Origin: Novosphingobium organovorum
GTDB taxonomy: Bacteria; Pseudomonadota; Alphaproteobacteria; Sphingomonadales; Sphingomonadaceae
Assembly (NCBI RefSeq): GCF_022832435.1
Contig: NZ_JALHLF010000025.1
Span: forward strand, 9,145-44,171
Direction of reading: 5' to 3'
Length of the DNA stretch: 35,027 nt
Each line of letters opens with the position of its first letter. Position 1 is the first letter of the stretch. The notes beneath the pieces were generated by a model. The model saw only the letters and a list, made by a program, of their open reading frames with translations. It was not told where the DNA came from and did not search any database. Shown here in pieces: positions 8,600 through 17,068 of the stretch. The position numbers were made by a program, and so were the translations under genes.

Positions 8600-9934
8600 A
8601 TGCCTTCAGTTGGAACTTCTTCAGGCGCCGCGCTGGCGCAGCCGCAGGCGCCGGGCGTGCGCTATGGCCCCGCCTTGACGCTGCTGGCCAGCCTCTTTTT
8701 CATGTGGGGCTTCATCACGGTCATCAACAACACGCTGCTGCCGCACCTCAAGAGCGTGTTTGACCTCAGCTACACGCAGACGACGCTGATCGAATCGGTG
8801 TGGTTCATCGCCTACTTCTTCGCTTCGATCCCCTCGGCCAAGCTGATCGAATGGGTGGGCTACAAGAAGTCGCTGGTGATCGGCCTGTTGATCATGGCCG
8901 CAGGCGCGCTCGGCATGATGCTGGCGGCCAGCATTCCATCCTACGGCGTCACGCTGGTCATGCTGTTCGTGATCGCCAGCGGCATCACGCTGCTGCAAGT
9001 GGCCGCCAACCCTTACGTCGCGGTCGTCGGCAAGCCGGAAACCGCCTCCTCGCGCCTCAATCTGGTGCAGGCGATGAATTCGGCGGGTACGATGCTCGCG
9101 CCGCTCTTTGGGGCTTACCTGATCCTGGGCCGCTCGAAGGCGGGCACGGCGGCGGCCGGTACGGTGCTGACCGAAGCCGAGCGCCTGTCGGACGCGCATT
9201 CGGTCATCCTGCCTTACGCGCTCGTCGCGGGCGTGCTGGTGGTGCTGGCGGTGATCATCGCCAAGTTCCCGCTGCCCGCCATGCAGTCTACCCGTGGCGA
9301 GGCGCAGAAGGAAAAGCGCTCGCACCTCATCAACCCGGAGCTGTTCAAGCACCGCAACCTGGTCTTCGGCATTCCGGCGATCTTCATTTACCTCATCGCC
9401 GAAATCGGCGTGGCCAACCTCTTCGTGAACTTCGTCTCGCGCCCCGACATCGGCAACATGACGCACGAAGCGGCGGGCAATTACCTCTCGCTGCTGTGGG
9501 GCGGGATGATGGTCGGCCGTTTCGCGGGCTCGGCGATCATGCAGCGCTTCGATGCGGGCAAGGTCTTGGCGGTGTTCTCGGTCGGCGCCTTCGTGGTCAT
9601 GCTGGTGACGACGTTCGCCACGGGCCCCGCCGCGATGTGGTCGCTGATCCTGGTCGGCCTGTTCCACTCGATCATGTTCCCGACGATCTTCACGCTTGCC
9701 ATCAAGGGGCTCGGCCCGCTGACCGAGGAAGGCTCGGGCCTGCTGGTCATGGCGATCGCGGGCGGTGCGCTGGTGATCGTGCAGGGCTGGATCGCGGACA
9801 ACTACGGGTTGCAGACATCGTTCCTGCTGACCGCGGCCTGCGAGCTTTACGTGCTGTTCTACGCGCTGTGGGGCTCGAAGGTGACCCACGCCGAACCCGA
9901 CCTTGTGGTGGACGACCAGAACCCGTTCGACTGA
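8600..9934 (+). CDS. FucP-family MFS sugar transporter
   Basis: Inner-membrane sugar:proton symporter of the fucose/galactose/glucose (FucP/GluP) group, 444 residues from the chosen start. About 12 hydrophobic helices are visible, beginning LTLLASLFFMWGFITVINNTLLPHLK. The family signature is LLQVAANPYVAVVGKPETASSRLNLVQAMNSAG split around the central helices. ATG 8600 is preferred: GAGAGG ends 6 nt upstream, whereas ATG 8594 directly abuts it, and the longer frame back to 8501 lacks a ribosome site. It faces the mutarotase and is followed by its own terminator, so it is monocistronic. L-arabinose or D-galactose are the likely substrates from context; this cannot be proved from the sequence. 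Confidence 0.93.
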   Translation: MPSVGTSSGAALAQPQAPGVRYGPALTLLASLFFMWGFITVINNTLLPHLKSVFDLSYTQTTLIESVWFIAYFFASIPSAKLIEWVGYKKSLVIGLLIMAAGALGMMLAASIPSYGVTLVMLFVIASGITLLQVAANPYVAVVGKPETASSRLNLVQAMNSAGTMLAPLFGAYLILGRSKAGTAAAGTVLTEAERLSDAHSVILPYALVAGVLVVLAVIIAKFPLPAMQSTRGEAQKEKRSHLINPELFKHRNLVFGIPAIFIYLIAEIGVANLFVNFVSRPDIGNMTHEAAGNYLSLLWGGMMVGRFAGSAIMQRFDAGKVLAVFSVGAFVVMLVTTFATGPAAMWSLILVGLFHSIMFPTIFTLAIKGLGPLTEEGSGLLVMAIAGGALVIVQGWIADNYGLQTSFLLTAACELYVLFYALWGSKVTHAEPDLVVDDQNPFD

Positions 9935-9977
9935 TCCACCCGAACCGAATTCGTGCTCATCTATCCTCGAGCATGCT

Positions 9978-10012
9978 GCCCCGGAAAAGAGCGATCTTTT
10001 CTGGGGCTTTTT
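9978..10012 (+). terminator. Rho-independent terminator after the transporter
   Basis: Stem GCCCCGGAAAAGA (9978-9990), loop GCGA, stem TCTTTTCTGGGGC (9995-10007), one G-T wobble, then five T. It also separates the transporter from the convergent regulator gene. Confidence 0.9.
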
Positions 10013-10130
10013 CGTGCGGCCTTGCGCGGGCAGGGCGGGTAAAACAGATGAGGGCAAGAGGCGGGTGCCCCTTGCCCTCGTCGTGAATCGTGCCGGCGTG
10101 CCTTTCCTTGGGGAACCGAGCCCTCTCCGG

Positions 10131-10916
10131 TCAGCTCCCGGTCAGGGCGTCGCTGGCGCCCACGGGGGGGAGGCTGTCGCGGTCCTCGATGGCGCTGCGC
10201 GTATCCTCGAGCGCGAGATCGACGAGCACGTTCATCGCCTCGGCCGCCGCTGCGCCGTCGCCCGACACGATGGCATCGTAGACGCGCACGTGGTCGGGGA
10301 TCGGGTTGCGGGGCAGCGCGCGTGAGCGCTGCTTGAACTGGGTGGTCCAGTTCACCGCCGCGCCGATCGAGGCGCTCAGCACCTTGAGCGCGTCGTTGCG
10401 TGTCGCGGCAAGGATCGCGTTGTGAAAATCGCGGTCGGCCGCGCGCCCGGCGTCGGTCGTGAGCGTGTGGCGGCGCATCGCGGTGAGCGCTTCCTTCATC
10501 GCCTTCAGATCGTCCTTGTCGCGCCGCGCGGCGGCGAAGCGCGCGGCGGCCGGTTCGACGATCGCGCGCAGTTCGAACAAGGAGCGCACGAACTCGATGT
10601 CGGGTTCACCGGCAAAGGCCCAGCCCAGCACGTCGGGATCGAGCAGGTTCCAGCGATCGCGGGGCAGGACCCGCGTGCCCGCCTTGGGGCGGCTGGCAAC
10701 CAGTCCCTTGGCGGTCAGCACCTGGATCGCCTCGCGATAGGCGCTGCGCGAGACCTTGAGCTCCTCGGCGAAGGCTACTTCGCCTGAAAGCACATCGCCG
10801 GGCGCATATTTGCCCGACAAGATATCCGTACCGAGCCGATGGGCGATCGCGCCGTGGAGCCGCCGTCCGGGGCCGCGTGTCTCATCTGGCTTTTTGGACG
10901 TTTCGTCCAGCTTCAT
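10131..10916 (-). CDS. FadR-subfamily GntR transcriptional regulator
   Basis: Probable ligand-responsive repressor of the sugar locus, 261 residues. The winged helix-turn-helix lies at about 18-86 (LHGAIAHRLGTDILSGKYAPGD, SRSAYREAIQVLTAKGLVASRPKAGTRV). A linker WNLLDPDVLGWAF, typical of sugar-acid GntR regulators such as DgoR, follows, then an all-helical FCD ligand domain (about 105-245) with DRDFHNAIL (Asp161, His165) and DHVRVYDAI (His209). The last histidine often seen in metal-binding FCD domains is not evident (AMNVLVDLA). Start ATG 10916 (MKLDETSKKP); the open frame extends upstream to 11144 but across the divergent promoter. It lies divergent from the catabolic operon and is the only sugar-type regulator in the locus. 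Confidence 0.92.
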   Translation of the reverse strand: MKLDETSKKPDETRGPGRRLHGAIAHRLGTDILSGKYAPGDVLSGEVAFAEELKVSRSAYREAIQVLTAKGLVASRPKAGTRVLPRDRWNLLDPDVLGWAFAGEPDIEFVRSLFELRAIVEPAAARFAAARRDKDDLKAMKEALTAMRRHTLTTDAGRAADRDFHNAILAATRNDALKVLSASIGAAVNWTTQFKQRSRALPRNPIPDHVRVYDAIVSGDGAAAAEAMNVLVDLALEDTRSAIEDRDSLPPVGASDALTGS

Positions 10917-11046
10917 AGTTTTTCCGATTGTCACAGAAAATGTCACCTCCCAGATGCAGCCTACACGTCCTGTGGATCGGAAGGAACGACAAACATTGCG
11001 TTTCCCGATCGCACGGAATATGTCGGAGTAAATAGGGAGACTTTCT
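10917..11046. promoter_or_regulatory. Divergent promoter region, GntR gene / catabolic operon
   Basis: The 130-bp gap contains the minus-strand motif TACTCCGACATATT (plus positions 11017-11030), lying immediately before the ribosome site AGGGAGA (11034-11040) of the semialdehyde dehydrogenase, a position where a bound repressor would block transcription. Near the regulator start TGTCAC occurs twice (10930-10935 and 10941-10946), spaced 11 nt, a possible autoregulatory site. ACGACAAACAT at 10987-10997 resembles half of the shared motif. Confidence 0.5.
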
Positions 11047-12576
11047 ATGACCGAATTTCGTTCCATTGCCGCTGCTACGGGCGAGCCGCATGGGGACGCG
11101 TTCGCGGTGAACACGCCCGCGGATGTCGCTGTTGCCTGCGCCAAGGCGGGGGCCGCGTTCGATACCTACCGTGCCCTCGACCTCGAGACGCGCGCTGCGT
11201 TCCTCGAGCGAATCGCCGATGAGATCATGGCGCTCGGCGAGCCGCTGATCGAAGCCTACACCACCGAGAGCGGCCTGCCGCGTGGCCGCGCCGAAGGCGA
11301 GCGCGGGCGCACCTGCGGTCAGCTGCGGATGTTCGCGGATGTCGTGCGCAAGGGCCAGTTCCTTCAGCTGCGCATCGACCCCGCGATGCCCGACCGTGCG
11401 CCGCTGCCGCGTCCGGACCTGCGCCTGCGCATGATCCCGGTCGGTCCGGTCGCCGTGTTCGGCGCCTCGAACTTCCCGCTCGCCTTCTCGACCGCGGGCG
11501 GTGACACCGCCTCGGCGCTGGCCGCGGGCTGCCCGGTGGTGGTCAAGGGCCACCCGGCGCACCCGATCACCGGCAGCCTGATCGCGCAGGCGATCACCAA
11601 GGCGGTGGCCGATGCCGGTCTTCCCGAAGGCGTGTTCCAGCATCTTGTCGGCCCTTCGAACGAGCTGGGCGGCGCGCTGGTGCAGGACCCCAACATCATG
11701 GCGGTCGGCTTTACCGGCTCGCGCGCGGGCGGCCTGGCGCTGACTCGTCTGGCGCAGGCGCGCGAGGTGCCGATCCCGGTCTACGCCGAAATGTCGGCGA
11801 TCAACCCCGTGCTCGTCCTGCCCGAAGCGATGAAGGCCAAGGGTGCTGCGTTGGGCGAAGCCTTCGTCGGTTCGCTGTGCATGGGTGCGGGCCAGTTCTG
11901 CACCAACCCCGGTCTCGTCCTCGCGATCGAGGGTGAAGGGCTCGACGCGTTCGTCGCGGCGGCTTCGGGCGGCGTTTCGGCGGCCAAGCCGCAGACCATG
12001 CTGACCAAGGGCATCGCGGCGGCCTATGCCAATGGCGTGGCCAAGCTTGCGGCCAACGCGGGCGTCGAGGAAATCGCGCGCGGCGAGCCGGGCAGCGAGA
12101 CCACCGGCGGCGCGGTGCTGTTCAAGACCACCGCTGAAAAGTTCCTCGCCGACAAGGCGATGGGCGAAGAGGTGTTCGGCTCCTCCTCGGTCATCGTGGT
12201 GTGCAAGGATGCGGGTGAGCTCAAGACCCTGCTCGAAGGGATCGAAGGCCAGCTGACCGCGACCATCCATATGGAAGATGCTGACGAGGCCATCGCCGCC
12301 GCCGTGCTTCCCACGCTCGAGCGCAAGGTCGGCCGCATTCTCGTCAACGGCTGGCCGACCGGCGTCGAAGTGTGCCACGCGATGGTCCACGGTGGCCCGT
12401 TCCCGGCGACCACCGACGCGCGCACGACCTCTGTCGGCAGCCTTGCCATCGATCGCTACCTGCGCCCGGTGAGCTACCAGAACCTGTCGCAAAGCCTGCT
12501 TCCGCCGGAACTGCGCGACGCCGCTTTCGGTGACGGCGCGCCGCGCCTGATCGATGGCAAACTGACCACCAACTAA
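11047..12576 (+). CDS. 2-oxoglutarate semialdehyde (2,5-dioxopentanoate) dehydrogenase
   Basis: Last step of oxidative L-arabinose degradation: 2-oxoglutarate semialdehyde to 2-oxoglutarate with NAD(P). ALDH-fold protein of 509 residues. Seen: oxyanion Asn142 in GASNFPLAFS, cofactor Lys167 (VVVKGHPAHP), GFTGSRAGG loop (about 221-229), general base Glu248 (AEMSAINPV) and nucleophile Cys285 (GAGQFCTNPGL). HPAHP and AEMSAINPVLV distinguish this semialdehyde-dehydrogenase clade from betaine- or glyceraldehyde-type enzymes. Start: AGGGAGA 6 nt before the ATG. It is the first gene of the seven-gene operon, followed after 81 bp by a strong hairpin and then araD1. Its place next to a FAH-fold KDA dehydratase supports the pentose role. 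Confidence 0.93.
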   Translation: MTEFRSIAAATGEPHGDAFAVNTPADVAVACAKAGAAFDTYRALDLETRAAFLERIADEIMALGEPLIEAYTTESGLPRGRAEGERGRTCGQLRMFADVVRKGQFLQLRIDPAMPDRAPLPRPDLRLRMIPVGPVAVFGASNFPLAFSTAGGDTASALAAGCPVVVKGHPAHPITGSLIAQAITKAVADAGLPEGVFQHLVGPSNELGGALVQDPNIMAVGFTGSRAGGLALTRLAQAREVPIPVYAEMSAINPVLVLPEAMKAKGAALGEAFVGSLCMGAGQFCTNPGLVLAIEGEGLDAFVAAASGGVSAAKPQTMLTKGIAAAYANGVAKLAANAGVEEIARGEPGSETTGGAVLFKTTAEKFLADKAMGEEVFGSSSVIVVCKDAGELKTLLEGIEGQLTATIHMEDADEAIAAAVLPTLERKVGRILVNGWPTGVEVCHAMVHGGPFPATTDARTTSVGSLAIDRYLRPVSYQNLSQSLLPPELRDAAFGDGAPRLIDGKLTTN

Positions 12577-12606
12577 ACCCGCATCCAAACCCGTATCGTC
12601 GTTTTT

Positions 12607-12642
12607 CCGCAGCGCGCCCGCCCCACAATTGGCGCGCTGCGG
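12607..12642 (+). other. Intercistronic 12-bp perfect hairpin before the AraD1 gene
   Basis: CCGCAGCGCGCC (12607-12618) pairs perfectly with GGCGCGCTGCGG (12631-12642) around a 12-nt loop. It has no downstream U-tract and ends 4 nt before the GGGAGA ribosome site (12647-12652) of the next gene. It may cap and stabilise the upstream message or lower downstream expression. Attenuation is an inference. Confidence 0.75.
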
Positions 12643-12657
12643 ACCTGGGAGAGATCC

Positions 12658-13653
12658 ATGACTTACCTTCGCCTGCTCCAGCACCGTGCCGAGGATGGCA
12701 CCCGTTCCGTCATTCTTGCCGAAGGGGACGCTGCGCATTTCCTCAATGGCGCCACCAGCGTGCGCGCGCTTGCGCTCCAGGCGATCGAGCAGGGCACCAG
12801 CCTTGCCGAAGCGGCGAAGGCGTGCGGCCTGGGGGCGAGCGTAGACATCGCGGCCGAGCAGGCGGCGGGCCGCCTGCTCGCACCGATCGATCACGACGAT
12901 GCCGCGCACGTGCTGCTGACCGGCACGGGTCTCACCCACCTCGGCTCGGCCGAGGGGCGCAACAAGATGCACCAGGCCGCCGCTTCGGGTGAAAACGTCA
13001 CCGATTCGATGCGCATGTTCCTCGAGGGGCTCGAAGGCGGCAAGCCCGCGCCGGGCGCCGAAGGCCAGCAGCCCGAATGGTTCTACAAGGGCGACGGTTC
13101 GCAGCTCGTGGGGCCGGGCGATCCGCTTACCATGCCCGCTTTCGCCAAGGACGGCGGCGAGGAGCCCGAACTGGCGGGCATCTACATCATCGGCAACGAC
13201 GGCCAGCCCTATCGCCTGGGCCTGGCGCTCGCCAACGAGTTTTCCGACCACGTCACCGAACGCCACAACTACCTGTGGCTGGCGCACTCCAAGCTGCGCG
13301 AGGCCGCGCTTGGCGCCGAGCTGCTGCTGGGCGAGGTTCCCGAAAAGATCGAGGGCACGAGCAAGATCGTACGCGGCGGCGAGACCCTGTGGGAAAAGCC
13401 GTTCCTCTCGGGCGAGGGCAACATGTCGCACTCGTTCGCGAACCTGGAGCATCACCACTTCAAGTACGACCTGTTCTGCCGTCCGGGCGACATCCACGTC
13501 CACTTCTTCGGCACCGCCACGCTGTCCTTCTCGGACGGGGTGACGACTGAGGAAGGCGACGTGTTCGAGATCAGCGCCGCGCCCTTCGCGCTGCCCGTGT
13601 CCAACCCGCTGGCCCGCGCTCAGGCGCGCAGCGTTGCGGTCAAGGCGCTCTGA
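12658..13653 (+). CDS. AraD1/GguC family protein, probable 2-keto-3-deoxy-L-arabonate dehydratase
   Basis: Fumarylacetoacetate-hydrolase-fold protein of 331 residues in the AraD1 (GguC) family, related to the Caulobacter 2-keto-3-deoxy-xylonate dehydratase XylX. The expected reaction is L-KDA to 2-oxoglutarate semialdehyde, directly feeding the upstream dehydrogenase. Family stretches are LLTGTGLTHLGSAEGRNKMH, PEWFYKGDGSQLVGPGDPL, AGIYIIGNDGQPYRLGLALANEFSDH and HHHFKYDLFCRPGDIHVHFFG, with acidic and His residues suitable for Mg binding. Length and motifs look complete. GGGAGA precedes the ATG by 5 nt. It is followed 3 bp later by the 1-dehydrogenase gene. No DHDPS-type KDA dehydratase is present here, so this protein is the best candidate for that step; biochemical assignment is inference. 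Confidence 0.85.
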   Translation: MTYLRLLQHRAEDGTRSVILAEGDAAHFLNGATSVRALALQAIEQGTSLAEAAKACGLGASVDIAAEQAAGRLLAPIDHDDAAHVLLTGTGLTHLGSAEGRNKMHQAAASGENVTDSMRMFLEGLEGGKPAPGAEGQQPEWFYKGDGSQLVGPGDPLTMPAFAKDGGEEPELAGIYIIGNDGQPYRLGLALANEFSDHVTERHNYLWLAHSKLREAALGAELLLGEVPEKIEGTSKIVRGGETLWEKPFLSGEGNMSHSFANLEHHHFKYDLFCRPGDIHVHFFGTATLSFSDGVTTEEGDVFEISAAPFALPVSNPLARAQARSVAVKAL

Positions 13654-13656
13654 GCG

Positions 13657-14583
13657 ATGGATCCGATCCGCATTGCCGTCGTCGGCATGGGCAAGATCGC
13701 CCGTGACCAGCACCTGCCCGCGATTTCGGGCAATCCCAACTTCAACCTCGCCGCGACGGTCAGCCCCAACCATGGCGGCGAGCCGGGTATCCCGCATTTC
13801 AAGACGCTCGACGAACTGCTCGAAAGCAGCACCGGGGTCGACGCGGTTTCGCTGTGCACGCCGCCGCAGGTCCGCTACGAGCTTGCGGTGAGCGCGCTCA
13901 GGGCGGGGATGCACGTCTTCCTCGAAAAGCCGCCGGGCGCCACGCTCTCCGAAGTCGTCGCGCTCACCGCGCGGGCGGACAAGGTCGGTACCTCGCTGTT
14001 CGCCTCGTGGCACTCGCGCTTTGCCGCCGGTGTCGCCCCCGCGCGCGCCTGGCTGTCCGAGCGGGTGATCAAGGACGTCAAGATCATCTGGCGCGAAGAC
14101 GTGCGCGAGTGGCACCCGGGCCAGGACTGGATCTGGGAGCCGGGCGGCCTGGGGGTGTTCGATCCGGGCATCAACGCGCTTTCGATCCTGACTCACATCA
14201 TGCCGAGCCCGGTGTTTCTCAACACCGCGACGCTGAGCCTTCCGGCCAACCGCGCCGCGCCCATCGCGGCCGACATCCAGTTCCGCGATACCGCCGGTAC
14301 GCCGATCCACATGGACCTCGACTGGCGCCAGGTCGGCCCGCAGTCGTGGGACATCATCGTCGAGACCGACGCGGGCCAGCTCAAGCTGTCGAACGGCGGC
14401 GCGGTGCTCAGCCTGCCGAGCGGGGTCGAGCGTAACGAGGACATGGAATACCCCGGCCTCTACGCCCGTTTCGCAACGCTCATCCGGGGCGGGCGCAGTG
14501 ACGTCGATCTCGACCCGCTGCGGCTGGTGGCCGACGCGTTCCTGCGTGGCAAGCGCCAGAGCGTCGAGGAATTCCACGACTGA
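13657..14583 (+). CDS. L-arabinose / D-galactose 1-dehydrogenase (Gfo/Idh/MocA)
   Basis: Oxidises L-arabinose or D-galactose at C1 to the aldonolactone with NAD(P). It has 308 residues. The N-terminal Rossmann stretch is IAVVGMGKIARDQHLPAI, then SLCTPPQVRY and LEKPPGATL (Lys91), WHSR (His119) and WEPGGLGVFDPGINALSI (Asp169, Asn173). Lys91, Asp169 and Asn173 coincide in number and context with the catalytic residues known for Azospirillum L-arabinose 1-dehydrogenase, an enzyme that also uses D-galactose; the Pseudomonas galactose dehydrogenase is a close relative. The ATG is 3 bp after the araD1 stop, clear translational coupling. It is the probable common entry point for both sugars of arabinogalactan. 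Confidence 0.93.
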   Translation: MDPIRIAVVGMGKIARDQHLPAISGNPNFNLAATVSPNHGGEPGIPHFKTLDELLESSTGVDAVSLCTPPQVRYELAVSALRAGMHVFLEKPPGATLSEVVALTARADKVGTSLFASWHSRFAAGVAPARAWLSERVIKDVKIIWREDVREWHPGQDWIWEPGGLGVFDPGINALSILTHIMPSPVFLNTATLSLPANRAAPIAADIQFRDTAGTPIHMDLDWRQVGPQSWDIIVETDAGQLKLSNGGAVLSLPSGVERNEDMEYPGLYARFATLIRGGRSDVDLDPLRLVADAFLRGKRQSVEEFHD

Positions 14584-14609
14584 TTTTTCCCAGGGAGGGG
14601 ATACGAGAG

Positions 14610-16187
14610 ATGATCAAGACTTTGCGCACCGCGGCGGTGGCGGCCTTGCTGGGCGCCACCGCGCTGGCCGGTATCGGTACGGGCACCGCCCATGCCGATA
14701 CCGATGGCCAGCCGACCACGGCGACGATCAAGGCGGACGCCGATGGGCCGGTCTACCACAAGGAAATCTTCACCCAGTTCGCCGAGCATCTGGGCAATGG
14801 CATCTACGGCGGGCTCTACGTCGGCAAGACCAGCAAGATCCCCAACACCGACGGTTTCCGCAACGACGTGATCGCGGCGCTGCGCGAGCTCAACGTGCCG
14901 GTGATCCGCTGGCCGGGCGGCTGCTTTGCCGACGAGTACCACTGGCGCGAAGGCATCGGCCCGCAGAAGAACCGTCCGGTCAAGGTCAACACCCACTGGG
15001 GCGGCGTGACCGAGCCCAACACGGTGGGCACCGATGAATACTTCGACCTGCTGCGCCTTGTCGGTGCGCAGGCCTACGTCTCGGGCAACGTGGGCGATGC
15101 CCCCCCGCGCGAAATGGCCGAATGGGTCGAATACATGACCGCGCCCGCCGGTACGCTTGCCGACGAGCGCGCCGGGAACGGCCACAAGGCGCCTTACGCG
15201 CTGCCCTTCTTCGGCATCGGCAACGAGCTGTGGGGCTGCGGGGGCAACATGCGCCCCGAATACGCCGCCGACGTCACGCGCCGCTATGCGACCTTCGTCA
15301 AGGTTCCCGACGGCACGCGGACGCTCAAGATCGCCTCGGGCGCGAATGTCGACGATTACGCCTTCACCGAGGCGATGATGCGCATTGCGGGCAACATGGT
15401 CGACGGGCTTTCCTTGCACTACTACGTGCTGCCCGAAGGCGGCTGGCCGCCGCATTCCGATCCGGTCAACTTCGGCGAGCAGGAATGGGCCGACGCGCTG
15501 TTCGAAGCCAACCGCATGGACGAGTTGATCACCAAGCACAGCGCGATCATGGACAAGTACGATCCCAAGAAGCGGGTCATGCTGGCGGTCGACGAATGGG
15601 GCGCCTGGTACAAGCAGGACCCCGATACGCATCCGGGCTTCCTGCGCCAGCAGAACACGCTGCGCGATGCGATGATCGCATCGACCACGCTCGACATCTT
15701 CGCCAAGCACGCCGACCGCGTGCGCATGAGCGCGATTGCCCAGATGGTCAACGTGCTCCAGGCGATGATCCTGACCGATGGTTCGAAGATGGTGAAGACC
15801 CCGACGTATTGGGTCTACGACATGTACAAGCCCTGGCAGGACGCGACCGTGCTGCCGCTTTCGATCGATGCGCCGTACTACGCCAAGGGCAAGTTCACGC
15901 TTCCCGCGGTGAGCGGTTCGGCGGTCAAGGCCAAGGACGGGGCGATCCATGTCGCGCTTTCCAACCTCGATCCCGAGCAGTCGAACACCGTGACCATCGC
16001 GCTCGACGGGGTGAACGGGCAGGGCGTTTCGGGGACCATCCTCACCGCCGGTGCGATCAACGCGCACAACACCTTCGATAACCCCGATGCGGTCAAGCCG
16101 GTCGCGTTCGAGGGCGCGAAGATCGAGGGCGGCAAGCTTGTCGTCACGCTTCCGGCCAAGTCGATCGTGGCGCTTACACTGCGATGA
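14610..16187 (+). CDS. GH51 alpha-L-arabinofuranosidase, secreted
   Basis: Releases terminal alpha-L-arabinofuranose from arabinan, arabinogalactan or arabinoxylan side chains. It has 525 residues with a signal peptide (MIKTLRTAAVAALLGATALAGIGTGTAHA, cut after AHA at 29), so periplasmic or exported; many GH51 enzymes are cytoplasmic. GH51 marks: FAEHLGNGIYGGLYVG, VIRWPGGCFADEYHW, acid/base Glu206 in GIGNELWGCGG, LHYYVLP, and nucleophile Glu329 in VDEWGAWY. A C-terminal beta domain ends KLVVTLPAKSIVALTLR. Start: GGGAGGGG ends 9 nt before the ATG. Its stop overlaps the dgoK start by 4 bp, tying carbohydrate release to the galactose branch genes. Confidence 0.95.
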   Translation: MIKTLRTAAVAALLGATALAGIGTGTAHADTDGQPTTATIKADADGPVYHKEIFTQFAEHLGNGIYGGLYVGKTSKIPNTDGFRNDVIAALRELNVPVIRWPGGCFADEYHWREGIGPQKNRPVKVNTHWGGVTEPNTVGTDEYFDLLRLVGAQAYVSGNVGDAPPREMAEWVEYMTAPAGTLADERAGNGHKAPYALPFFGIGNELWGCGGNMRPEYAADVTRRYATFVKVPDGTRTLKIASGANVDDYAFTEAMMRIAGNMVDGLSLHYYVLPEGGWPPHSDPVNFGEQEWADALFEANRMDELITKHSAIMDKYDPKKRVMLAVDEWGAWYKQDPDTHPGFLRQQNTLRDAMIASTTLDIFAKHADRVRMSAIAQMVNVLQAMILTDGSKMVKTPTYWVYDMYKPWQDATVLPLSIDAPYYAKGKFTLPAVSGSAVKAKDGAIHVALSNLDPEQSNTVTIALDGVNGQGVSGTILTAGAINAHNTFDNPDAVKPVAFEGAKIEGGKLVVTLPAKSIVALTLR

Positions 16188-17068
16188 GCGGCGCGCGCGT
16201 TCTGGGTGACTGGGGCACGACCAACCTTCGGCTCTATCGGGTCGAAGGGGGCGTCGTGACCGCGCGGCAGGACGGGCCGGGGGCGCTCTGCGCCGTCCCG
16301 GCCCAGGTCCTCGCCGAGCGGCTCGCGGTGTGGCAGGCGCAAGGGCCGATCGACGATGTCGTGCTGTGCGGCATGGCGGGCGCCAGAGGCGCGCTGGTCG
16401 ATGCGGGCTACGTCGCGTGCCCGGCGGACCGCGACGCGTGGCTGGCGAGGCCCAGCCGGACCCGCGTCGGTGGGCTCGATGTCACGGTCCTGGCGGGGGT
16501 CTGTGCCCACGCCGAGGGCGGCGTACCCGATGTGATGCGCGGCGAGGAAGCGCAGATTTTCGGGGCCATGGCGCTCGAAGGCGACCTGGCCGTGGGGCGC
16601 CATCTGATCGTGTTGCCCGGCACCCACTGCAAGTGGGTCGAAGTCAACGACGGCGTGCTCCAGGGCTTTCGCACCTATCCGACCGGCGAGCTGTTCGCGC
16701 TGCTCACCAGCCAGTCGACGCTGCTCGGGCCCGATACGCCGGGCGAGGGCGTGTTCGAGGAGGGTTTTGCGCGCGGCCTGTCGCGTTCGGGCGAGGCGCT
16801 GAGCGGCGCGCTGTTCGAGGCGCGCGCGGCGCGTCTGCTCGACGCCCGGTCGCGCGAATGGTCGCGCGGGTACATTTCGGGCCTCCTGATCGGCACCGAA
16901 GTCGCCGCCGAAGCCGGGCTCTCGGCCTCGGTCGTGCTGATTGGCGACAAGGGCATTGTCGATCTCTATGAAACGGCGCTGACGCGGGCCACGGCGATGG
17001 TCCGGCGGATAGACGGCGAGGCCGCCGCGCTGGCGGGCCTGGCCCTGGCAACCGGAGCAAATGCATGA
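16184..17068 (+). CDS. dgoK: 2-dehydro-3-deoxygalactonokinase
   Basis: Phosphorylates 2-keto-3-deoxy-D-galactonate at O6 with ATP in the De Ley-Doudoroff galactose pathway. It has 294 residues, usual for DgoK. The ASKHA-fold phosphate motif is GDWGTTNLRLYRV (about 8-20); MRGEEAQIFGA (118-128), LPGTHCKWVEV (144-154) and YPTGELFALL are characteristic of DgoK. The ATG overlaps the GH51 stop (ATGA), and its own stop overlaps the dgoA start in the same way, so translation is coupled. It indicates that galactose, not only arabinose, is a substrate of the locus. Confidence 0.95.
   Translation: MSGARVLGDWGTTNLRLYRVEGGVVTARQDGPGALCAVPAQVLAERLAVWQAQGPIDDVVLCGMAGARGALVDAGYVACPADRDAWLARPSRTRVGGLDVTVLAGVCAHAEGGVPDVMRGEEAQIFGAMALEGDLAVGRHLIVLPGTHCKWVEVNDGVLQGFRTYPTGELFALLTSQSTLLGPDTPGEGVFEEGFARGLSRSGEALSGALFEARAARLLDARSREWSRGYISGLLIGTEVAAEAGLSASVVLIGDKGIVDLYETALTRATAMVRRIDGEAAALAGLALATGANA

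Noticed and set aside
10917..11144. N-terminal extension of the GntR regulator up to 11144
   Set aside because: It would run across the divergent promoter and into the start of the semialdehyde dehydrogenase gene; the wHTH domain begins normally after ATG 10916.
10882..14577. A 1231-codon open frame on the minus strand across the catabolic operon
   Set aside because: It is antisense to three well-identified genes with catalytic motifs. Its translation is Arg/Ala/Gly/His-rich low-complexity sequence typical of GC-rich shadow frames.
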